From Deltaproteobacteria bacterium (GTDB taxonomy: Bacteria; Desulfobacterota; DSM-4660; Desulfatiglandales; HGW-15), in contig JAIPEI010000053.1 of assembly GCA_021737245.1 (NCBI GenBank), positions 1-13,187 of the forward strand: 13,187 bases of DNA, read 5' to 3'. Numbering within the stretch: the first letter of the stretch is position 1; each line of letters begins with the position of its first letter. This document shows, one piece after another, positions 6,432 to 12,578 of this stretch. The position numbers and the translations under genes were made by a program. The notes under the pieces were generated by a model that was given only the letters and a program-made list of their open reading frames with translations, did no database searches and was not told the DNA's origin.

Positions 6432-6688
6432 GAAAGTCCCAATGCCTCCTTGATCTCGTCCTCCTTGTAGCCCACGATCACCCGGTCGCCGATGATGATC
6501 GTCGGAAAGGAGCAGCGGGGGTTGATCTTGCGCACGTCCTCCAGGATGGCCTGGCGCTCCTCGCCTTCCAGGAGGTCCACGTCGGTGAAGTCGTACTGGA
6601 CATTGCAGTCGCTCAGGAACCGCTTGGTGGACTTGCAGTGGCTGCACGTGCTCAGACTGTACATCTTGACGTCGGGCTGGTTGTTCAT
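6428..6688 (-). CDS. Glutaredoxin family protein
   Basis: An 86-residue thioredoxin-fold protein with the active-site motif C15-S-H-C18 after a first beta strand (VKMYSLST), cis-proline P62 in CSFPTIII, and the C-terminal GY-x-E-D-E-I helix start. Two further Cys, C28 and C59, are present; C59 lies next to the cis-Pro loop. The ATG at 6688 has AAGGAGAG at 5-nt spacing. It overlaps the FTR catalytic subunit gene by 4 nt. Because FTR enzymes reduce thioredoxin-fold disulfides, this protein may be reduced by ferredoxin through FTR rather than by glutathione, which most such organisms lack (inference). A hairpin lies just before its ribosome site. Confidence 0.9.
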   Translation of the reverse strand: MNNQPDVKMYSLSTCSHCKSTKRFLSDCNVQYDFTDVDLLEGEERQAILEDVRKINPRCSFPTIIIGDRVIVGYKEDEIKEALGLS

Positions 6689-6705
6689 GCAACTCTCCTT
6701 GAATG

Positions 6706-6729
6706 GACGGCCGGGATACCCGGACCGTC
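6706..6729 (-). promoter_or_regulatory. Hairpin in the leader of the glutaredoxin operon
   Basis: On the minus strand GACGG-T-CCGGG-TAT-CCCGG-CCGTC forms a 10-bp stem with one bulged base and a 3-nt loop, ending about 9 nt before the AAGGAG ribosome site. A second, weaker inverted repeat, CGGATT-N6-AATCCG, lies further upstream. It could be a leader RNA structure or an operator. No convincing promoter was found in the 236-nt gap 6689-6924. Confidence 0.4.
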
Positions 6730-6924
6730 GTTTCTTGTTTGACGGATTCGCAAAAATCCGCTCACCCGCCGCTGGAAACATTACGAGTCATTGAAATCCC
6801 AGGGGCAAATCTCGAAGCTTCCGGCTTTCTACAACGCCATCTTGTTTGCGTTCCCTGGATTCCGCCAGGACTCTCGACAGGCCCGGCACGGCCTCCTCTC
6901 TCCTGCTCCCGGAGCTCGATTGCG

Positions 6925-7644
6925 TCATGAAACCACTCCGCTCCGGTCGATCCGCTCGAGCGCGCCGGCGGCCAGCTCCCGGATCCGGGCCGACGGAAGG
7001 AGGCCCCCCAGGTCGTCCGGGATCCCAGCCTCGTCCTTCAGCAGCCGTTGGAGCCGGGGGCGCGCTTCCTCCATGTCGAGCAGCCCGGCGGCATGGGCGG
7101 CCAGGCCCCGGAGAGCCGGGTCCCGGGCCTGCATGAATGCAGCCAGATCGGGGCCGGCCGCTTTCAGAAGACCCGGCCGGGCGCCTGCCAGCCGCGCGAT
7201 CCCCCAGAGCAGTCCCTTCTGCAGGGGCTCGTGCTCCAGGTAATTGGCGTCCTCGCGGGTGTAGGAGGCCAGGATGTTCACAAACTCCCGGGCCAGGCCC
7301 TCGTGACGGGCCAGGATCTCGGCCATGGCCTCGGGCACGCCCCAGCCGATACCTCCGGACTCGTCGTTCAGGTTCCACATCATGCGCCGCAGCACCACCC
7401 GGGCCTCCTCGAGGTCCTGCCGGGCGAGCTCTGCGGCGACCGCGCCCATGGCCCGGACCGCCGTCCAGTGGACGCCGGGCTCCATGTGATGGAGCGCCCC
7501 GAAGAGCGGGCTCACCAGGACCCGCGGAGGAATGTCGGAGAGGCGCTCCAGGGCTTCCGTCTCGCTGCCCGTTTTCAGGGCCTCCAGGACCCTTTGCTTG
7601 AGGGCCCGCCCTCCGGGTCTCTTCCTGTTCCGGCTACCCGTCAT
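6925..7644 (-). CDS. HEAT-like helical repeat protein (resembles DVU0298 family)
   Basis: A 239-residue, all-helical, soluble protein. Successive helix pairs (e.g. VHWTAVRAMGAVAAELAR, GLAREFVNILASYTRED, DPALRGLAAHAAGLLDMEEARPRL) look like HEAT/armadillo repeats. A conserved-looking central segment reads MMWNLNDESGGIGWGVPEAM. From memory this resembles a Desulfovibrio family called DVU0298, of unknown function; I cannot verify that here. The ATG at 7644 lies 11 nt inside the ferredoxin gene with a short GGGAG ribosome site, suggesting coupling. Upstream in-frame sequence is out-of-frame ferredoxin coding. HEAT proteins usually act as protein-binding scaffolds, so it may handle or dock the small Fe-S proteins encoded with it (inference). 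Confidence 0.75.
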   Translation of the reverse strand: MTGSRNRKRPGGRALKQRVLEALKTGSETEALERLSDIPPRVLVSPLFGALHHMEPGVHWTAVRAMGAVAAELARQDLEEARVVLRRMMWNLNDESGGIGWGVPEAMAEILARHEGLAREFVNILASYTREDANYLEHEPLQKGLLWGIARLAGARPGLLKAAGPDLAAFMQARDPALRGLAAHAAGLLDMEEARPRLQRLLKDEAGIPDDLGGLLPSARIRELAAGALERIDRSGVVS

Positions 7645-7852
7645 GCTCCCACTCGATGCAGTCCCTCGGGCAGACGGCCATGACCTCGGCCACGGCCTCC
7701 TCCGGGTATTCCGGAAGGTCCATGACCTCGATCCGGCCGGTTTCCGGGTTCCGCTGAAACAGCTCCGGGCACAGGTCCAGGCACGCCTCACAGTCCGAGC
7801 AGCGGATCAGGTCGAGGGCGGGTCTTCGGGTCTCGATCGCCGTTCCTTCCAT
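7634..7852 (-). CDS. 4Fe-4S ferredoxin (mono-cluster, Desulfovibrio type)
   Basis: A 72-residue ferredoxin. C18-x2-C21-x2-C24 plus C61-P provide the four ligands of one [4Fe-4S] cluster, the spacing of D. gigas-type ferredoxin. C28-P matches the extra Cys that forms a disulfide there, while C65 is additional. It is acidic, as usual for an electron-transfer protein. The ATG at 7852 has GGGGAG 8 nt upstream and lies inside the end of the preceding Cys-rich gene (46-nt overlap). It ends by overlapping the HEAT-like gene by 11 nt. It could donate electrons to partners such as the FTR protein encoded downstream (inference). Confidence 0.9.
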   Translation of the reverse strand: MEGTAIETRRPALDLIRCSDCEACLDLCPELFQRNPETGRIEVMDLPEYPEEAVAEVMAVCPRDCIEWEHDG

Positions 7853-8013
7853 TCCAGGTACTCCCCGTAGGTAAACCCGGTGGGCAGGGTCGGGGCCTCT
7901 GAGTGACCCTGCTTCCGGCAAACGCGGCAGCGCTCCTCGCTGCAGCCCTGGCACTGGAAGCAGTCGGGACAGACCTTCCTCCTGCTTCCGCTGCTCTGTC
8001 CTTCCTGTATCAT
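7807..8013 (-). CDS. Small Cys-rich (zinc-ribbon or Fe-S) protein
   Basis: A 68-residue protein with six closely spaced Cys: C15-x2-C18-x2-C21-x2-C24-x4-C29-x2-C32, then H37. The rest includes an aromatic segment, FTYGEYLEWKERR. This can bind zinc or an Fe-S cluster; I do not recognise a named family. Its 3' 46 nt overlap the ferredoxin gene in another frame, so the two are expressed together. The ATG at 8013 directly follows CTCAGG, with spacing too short for a good site. The frame continues upstream through the GTGTCC-type microsatellite, which would encode Thr-Asp repeats, so the true start is uncertain and may have been altered by the repeat. Confidence 0.65.
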   Translation of the reverse strand: MIQEGQSSGSRRKVCPDCFQCQGCSEERCRVCRKQGHSEAPTLPTGFTYGEYLEWKERRSRPEDPPST

Positions 8014-8020
8014 CCTGAGG

Positions 8021-8075
8021 TCCGTGTTAGTGTCAGTGTCCGTGTTAGTGTCAGTGTCCGTGTCCGTGTCCGTGA
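8021..8075. repeat. Hexanucleotide microsatellite (GTGTCC/GTGTTA/GTGTCA)
   Basis: About nine hexamers of the form GTGTCC, GTGTTA or GTGTCA in a row, including an 18-bp higher-order unit present twice. The array adjoins the first of three tandem ~145-bp repeats that end in the same GTCCGTGTCCGTG sequence. It lies immediately upstream of the start of the Cys-rich gene. Confidence 0.85.
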
Positions 8076-8474
8076 TACCGCAGGTCCTGCCGCGACCCGA
8101 GCCGGGCGCAGCGATGCGCCCTACTCCGAAGCCGGCAAAGCTCTTCCCGAACACGAACCACGTACACGAGCCACGGTAGTCATAAGGTCCGTGTCCGTGA
8201 TTCGTGGTCCGTGTCCGTAATACCTTAGACCCTACCGCGACCCGAGCCGGGCCCAGCGATGCGCCCTACTCCGAAGCCGGCAAAGCTCTTCCCGAACACG
8301 AACCACGTACACGAACCACGGAAGTCATAAGGTCCGTGTCCGTGGTTCGTGGTCCGTGTCCGTGATACCGCAGGTCCTGCCGCGACCCGAGCCGGCGCAG
8401 CGATGCGCCCTACTCCGAAGCCGGCAAAGCTCTTCCCGAACATGAACCACGTACACGAACCACGGCAGTCATAA
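8041..8474. repeat. Three tandem ~145-bp repeats with internal hairpins
   Basis: On the minus strand, units begin with TTATGAC at 8474, 8330 and 8185, giving periods of 144 and 145 bp; the 1-bp difference is a lost G. Each contains GTGGTTCGTGTACGTGGTTC (last two copies; one base differs in 8041-8185), then GGGAAGAGCTTTGCCGGC, then a GTAG-headed stem-loop GGGCGCA-TCGC-TGCGCCC. The stem is perfect in the 8104-8121 copy and has one change in 8249-8266 and 8394-8410. Units join through CACGGACACGGACC. The joint of the first two units also forms a 13-bp stem, CACGAACCACGGA with TCCGTGGTTCGTG. The array fills 8014-8468 between the peroxiredoxin stop and the Cys-rich gene; I see no credible gene in it. 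Confidence 0.92.
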
Positions 8475-9191
8475 CGCCTCGTCGACCTTCCAGACCTCCC
8501 AGACCTTTCCCACGAGATCCGGGCCCGGCTTGAGCGTGGTCTTGCCCGGCCGCCATCCCGAGGGCGTGGCCTCGGCTCCGCCCGTCTTGCGCACGTGCTG
8601 GAAGGCCTGGATCTGACGGACGAGCTCGTCCACGTTCCTTCCCACGGGCGGCGGCAGGATCTCGATGGCCTGGACGACCCCGTCCGGGTCGATGATGTAG
8701 CGCCCCCGCATCTCCACGCCTGCGTTCTCGTCATAGACGCCGTACACCTTCCCCACCTTGCCTCCGCCGTCCGAGAGCATGGGAAAGGGCACACCGCCGT
8801 CCACCATTTTGGCCAGCTCGTTGTCCTGCCACATCTTGTGAACGAAGTGGCTGTCCACGCTCACCGAGAGCACCTCCACGTCCAGCTTCTGAAGCTCGGG
8901 GTATTTCGCCGCAACTGCGGAGAGCTCCGTTGCTCAGACAAAGGTGAAATCGCCGGGGTAGAAGCAGAGGACCACCCATTTGCCGAGGTAGTCGGAGAGG
9001 GACACCTGGCCGAACTGGCCGTCCTGGTATGCCGGGCTGTCGAAATCCGGGGCCTTCCGACCCACCTTCACCGTGCTCATGGACTCCTCCTTTGGCTTCA
9101 CGGACTCATTGTACGCTTCGGGGGCCTCTGCCTGGTCGCGGCCCACCATCCCCCCGGTGGGCCGCGCACAACCGACCTTGAGCTCCTTCAT
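8469..9191 (-). CDS. Selenocysteine-containing peroxiredoxin (AhpC/Prx family), in-frame UGA at 8934-8936
   Basis: One 240-residue frame with an internal TGA. The part before it ends VVLCFYPGDFTFV and the part after begins ATELSAVAAKYPEL, exactly the Prx active site FYPxDFTFV-C-PTEL with UGA in place of the peroxidatic Cys (residue 86 from 9191, or 49 from the ATG at 9080). Downstream features are intact: GVPFPMLSD, the active-site Arg in VEMRGRYIIDPDG, and the C-terminal QHVRKTGG...GWRPG. The enzyme reduces peroxides with thiols. No Cys follows the Sec, so the usual resolving Cys is missing; C8 and C76 are the only cysteines. Both candidate starts have strong sites: AAGGAGG before 9191 and AAAGGAGG before 9080. 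Sec rather than a nonsense mutation is supported by its exact position, intact flanks and a possible SECIS hairpin. Confidence 0.88.
8906..8923 (-). promoter_or_regulatory. Candidate bacterial SECIS hairpin after the UGA of the peroxiredoxin
   Basis: The mRNA after UGA contains CCGC-AGUU-GCGG at +14 to +25. The stem extends by U-A and C-G pairs past a mismatch. A 4-nt loop with G at its second position, starting 18 nt after the UGA, fits the loose bacterial SECIS pattern. An alternative fold pairs GCAAC (+1 to +5) with GUUGC (+17 to +21). The fold was done by eye. Confidence 0.45.
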
Positions 9192-9314
9192 GTCGCATGC
9201 CTCCTTTTCATGATGTGCTTCGCCTCCACACCATACCGAGCCTGAAACAGAAACCGGGTTACACACATCCATGGAAAAATCGTCTTCTTCACGCCTTTCA
9301 GACCTCCGTCCCTC

Positions 9315-12300
9315 TCAGCCGGCGCCCCCGGCGGCCTCTCCCTGTCCGGGCGCACTGCCAAGGCGCTTCCGGTTCACCGTATAGAACGCCACGGGCACCA
9401 CCACCAGGGTGAACGCCGTGGACGCGAAGAGCCCGAAGATGAGCGCCCAGGCCAGGCCCGAGAAGATGGGATCCAGGGTGATGGGCCAGGCCCCCAGGGC
9501 CGTGGTGGCCGCTGTGAGCACGATGGGCCGGAACCGGATGGCCCCACTCTCCAGGATGGCCTCCTTCAGGGGTTTCCCGTCGCGAAGCTCCCCCTGGATG
9601 AACTCCATGAGCACGAGGGAGTTTCGAATGACGATGCCGCCCAGCGCGATCATGCCGATCATACTGGTGGCCGTGAAAAAGACCGGGGTTGCGAACCCGC
9701 CCACCGGGTCGGCAAAGAGCACGTTGAAGAGCCAGAACCCGGGCATGATGCCGATGAACGTCAATGGAACCGCCATCATAATGATCAGCGGCATGCCGAA
9801 GGAGTTGAGCTGAATCACGAGCAGGAGGTAAATGCCGGTGAGTGCGGCCAAATTGGCTAAGCCCAGGTCCCTGAACACGCGAAGGGTGATCTGCCACTCC
9901 CCTTCGCCGGCCCAGTCGATCCGCACACCCTTCGGGGGCGGGTCTTGTTTCAGGCGGGACTGCATGTCGAGAACCGCCTCGGCCGGTGCCCGGCCCGCCA
10001 TCTCGCCGAACACGTAGACCACCCGCTCGAGGTTCTTGTGGTAGATGGGCTGGTCCTCGAGGACCTCGGCGAACCGGCCGAGCTCGGCCAGGGGGACCAT
10101 GGCGCCCGTGGCCGTTCGAACGGGAATCTGGCGCAGGTCGTTCCGTCCGGACCGGATCTCCCGCGGGAACACGATCCGCACCAGCAGGGGCTGCCGCTCG
10201 TCGGGGAGATGCACGGTGGCCGGGAAGGCCCCGGCCAGGGCGATTCGAAGGGACCGGGTGATCATCTCGGTGGAGACCCCGTGAAGTGCGGCCTTCTCCT
10301 TGTCCAGGACGAAGTCGAGCCGGGTTCGCTCCGACTCGGTGGAGTCGTCGATGTCCACCACAAAGGCCTCCTCGTCCATGATCCGGCGGATGTGGGCCGC
10401 CTCCCGGATCAGGGCCTCGTGTGAGCGGTCCGGCGTGCCGTAGATCTCCGCCACCAGGGTGGCGATCACGGGCGGACCGGGCGGCACCTCCACGAGCTTC
10501 ATGGCCGCACCGTGGTCCCGGGCGATGGACTCCAGCCCGTTTCGGAGCCTCAGGACGATCTCGTGGCTCTGCTGCACCCGCCGCTGCTTGGAAACCATGT
10601 TCACCCGGATGTCCGCGAGGTTCCCGCCGTTGCGCAGGTAGTAGTGGCGCACCATGCCGTTGAAGTCCATGGGGGAGGCCGTTCCCACGTAAGAAACGAA
10701 GCTGGTCACCTCGGGCACGCCCCGAAGGAAATCTTCGAATGCACGAACCATCCGGTCCGTGGCCTCCAGGGGGGTCCCCTCGGGCATGTCCAGCACGATC
10801 TGAAACTCGTTCTTGTTGTCGAAGGGAAGCATCTTCAGGGGCACGTGCCGAAAGAGCACCAGTGCGGCCGATCCGGCCAGAAGGAGCAGGATGAGCAGCG
10901 TGAGCCCCCACCGGAGGGCGCGGTGGTCGAGGAACGGTGCCACCACCGCCCGGTAGGAACGGCGAATCCACCCGGGGATCACGTCTCCTTCGAACTCCTC
11001 GCTCCGGTCTCCTCCCTTGCCTTTTCGCTTGAGCAGGTGGTGGGTGAGCCAGGGCACAATGGTGAGGGCGCAGAGCGTGGAAAAGATCACCGTGAGGGGG
11101 ACGTTGGCCGCCATGGGGGCCATGTAGGGGCCCATCATACCTGTGATGAAGAACATGGGGGTGAAGGAGACGATGATGGCCAGGGTGGACATGATCACCG
11201 GGGGCAGCACCTCGTCCACGGCGAAGAGGGTGGCCAGGATGGGGTTGCGTTTCCGCGCCAGAATGTGCCGCTGGATGTTGTCCACGTTGGTGATGGGGTC
11301 GTCCACCACCAGACCCAGGGAGAGGATGAGGGCGAAGAGGGTCACCCGGTTGATGGTGTAGCCGAAGAGGTAGTTCACGAAGAGGGCCAGGGAAAAGCTG
11401 ATGGGGACCGCCAGGGCCACCACGACCGCCTCCCGCCGCCCGAGTGTGAGGGCCAGCAGTCCCACCACGGTGAGAATGGCGAAGGCCAGGGAGCCCAGGA
11501 GGTCGTTCACCTTATCCTGGGCCGTGCGGCCGTAGTTCCGGGTCACCTCCACGTGGACACCGTCCGGGATGACGGTTTCCTTCAGGGTGTCCATTCGATC
11601 GAGAATGTCCCGGGCCACCCAGACCGCGTTCGTGCCCTGCTTCTTGGCGAGGGCCAGGGTCACGGCCGGGCGGGACTCCCGGTCCTGCGGCAGATCCTGC
11701 GCCTCCCGGTGCCTCCGGGAAAATCCGATCCGGGTGTAGCGGCCGGCTTCCTCGGGACCGTCCAGGACCCGGGCCACGTCCTCCAGGTAGACCGGGCGTC
11801 CCTCGTGGACGCCCACCACGAGACGGCGCACCTCCTCGGGCGAAACCCCGAAGGAGTCGCTGGTGGCGTTGACGCTCCGGGTGGCGCCCGAGAAGCTCCC
11901 CGCGGTCACCGAGGCGTCCGTGGCCTCCAGGGTCTGAAAGACCTGCAGGGGGCTCACGCCCCGGCCCGACATACGCTCGGGCAGGAGCTCCACCCGGATC
12001 TCCCGCTTCCGTCCGCCTACGATGGTCGTCCGCGAGATGTCCTCCACCTCGGAGAGACGGGACAGAACCTCCTCCCCGATGCGGCGCAGCTCGTGGTCCG
12101 AGTAGCGGTCCGAGTAGAGGGTGAGATTGACGATGGGCACATCGTCGATCTCCACGGGCTTGATGACCCACCCTTTGACGAGCGGAGGCGCCTCGTCGAT
12201 GTTCATGGAGATCTTGTTGTGGAGCTTGACCAGGGAGCGCTCCCGGTCCTCTCCCACGTAGAAGCGGACCGTGACCACGGCATGGTCGCGGTGGGAGATG

Positions 12301-12578
12301 GAGTAGACGTACTCCACCCCGTCGATCTGCCAAAGGAGCCGCTCCAAGGGGGTGGAGACGAGCTTCTCCACCTCCTTGGCGCTGGCGCCCGGAGCCTGAA
12401 CGAAGACGTCCGCGAGCGGGACGACGATCTGCGGCTCCTCCTCCCGGGGCGTGATCAGGATGGCCGCCGCTCCCATGGCCAGGGCGGCCAGGATCAGGAG
12501 AATGGAGAGCTTGGAGGTGAGAAAGGGGCTGACGATCCGGGGGATCAAGCCGTTGGGCGCCTGCTCCGCTTCGCTCAT
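9315..12578 (-). CDS. RND-family efflux pump, inner-membrane permease subunit
   Basis: A 1087-residue AcrB/CzcA-superfamily transporter. It has a first membrane helix at ~22-42, a large periplasmic porter loop, a membrane block near 380-540 with the proton-relay pair in LGLVVDDPITNVDNIQRH (Asp ~423-424), a second periplasmic loop, and a C-terminal membrane block ending in PVAFYTVNRKRL. The length suits the family (about 1030-1100). These trimers export drugs, metals, solvents or lipids by proton antiport, with a periplasmic adaptor and outer-membrane channel; the substrate cannot be read from the sequence. The ATG at 12578 overlaps the adaptor stop in an ATGA, so the two are coupled. Upstream in-frame sequence is adaptor coding in another frame. 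No clear terminator was seen before the peroxiredoxin gene 124 nt downstream. Confidence 0.93.
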   Translation of the reverse strand: MSEAEQAPNGLIPRIVSPFLTSKLSILLILAALAMGAAAILITPREEEPQIVVPLADVFVQAPGASAKEVEKLVSTPLERLLWQIDGVEYVYSISHRDHAVVTVRFYVGEDRERSLVKLHNKISMNIDEAPPLVKGWVIKPVEIDDVPIVNLTLYSDRYSDHELRRIGEEVLSRLSEVEDISRTTIVGGRKREIRVELLPERMSGRGVSPLQVFQTLEATDASVTAGSFSGATRSVNATSDSFGVSPEEVRRLVVGVHEGRPVYLEDVARVLDGPEEAGRYTRIGFSRRHREAQDLPQDRESRPAVTLALAKKQGTNAVWVARDILDRMDTLKETVIPDGVHVEVTRNYGRTAQDKVNDLLGSLAFAILTVVGLLALTLGRREAVVVALAVPISFSLALFVNYLFGYTINRVTLFALILSLGLVVDDPITNVDNIQRHILARKRNPILATLFAVDEVLPPVIMSTLAIIVSFTPMFFITGMMGPYMAPMAANVPLTVIFSTLCALTIVPWLTHHLLKRKGKGGDRSEEFEGDVIPGWIRRSYRAVVAPFLDHRALRWGLTLLILLLLAGSAALVLFRHVPLKMLPFDNKNEFQIVLDMPEGTPLEATDRMVRAFEDFLRGVPEVTSFVSYVGTASPMDFNGMVRHYYLRNGGNLADIRVNMVSKQRRVQQSHEIVLRLRNGLESIARDHGAAMKLVEVPPGPPVIATLVAEIYGTPDRSHEALIREAAHIRRIMDEEAFVVDIDDSTESERTRLDFVLDKEKAALHGVSTEMITRSLRIALAGAFPATVHLPDERQPLLVRIVFPREIRSGRNDLRQIPVRTATGAMVPLAELGRFAEVLEDQPIYHKNLERVVYVFGEMAGRAPAEAVLDMQSRLKQDPPPKGVRIDWAGEGEWQITLRVFRDLGLANLAALTGIYLLLVIQLNSFGMPLIIMMAVPLTFIGIMPGFWLFNVLFADPVGGFATPVFFTATSMIGMIALGGIVIRNSLVLMEFIQGELRDGKPLKEAILESGAIRFRPIVLTAATTALGAWPITLDPIFSGLAWALIFGLFASTAFTLVVVPVAFYTVNRKRLGSAPGQGEAAGGAG

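Noticed and set aside
6096..6692. Longer minus-strand frame (198 codons) containing the FTR protein
   Set aside because: The first 87 codons are glutaredoxin coding sequence read in the wrong frame; the ATG at 6431 overlapping the glutaredoxin stop is the natural start.
8021..8474. CRISPR-like array
   Set aside because: The units are ~145-bp near-identical tandem copies with no unique spacers between short repeats, and no cas gene is near.
8225..8794. Minus-strand frame with repeated peptide FMFGKSFAGFGVGRIA
   Set aside because: It is produced by the tandem repeats and an out-of-frame stretch of the peroxiredoxin gene; no independent coding evidence.
8469..9191. Peroxiredoxin as two separate genes or a pseudogene
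   Set aside because: Both halves are in the same frame and conserved up to the TGA on each side, and the TGA replaces the catalytic Cys exactly, so Sec insertion is the simpler reading.
9243..9249. TGAAACA half-site upstream of the peroxiredoxin
   Set aside because: A single 7-mer without a partner or sigma-54 promoter is expected by chance in a window this long.
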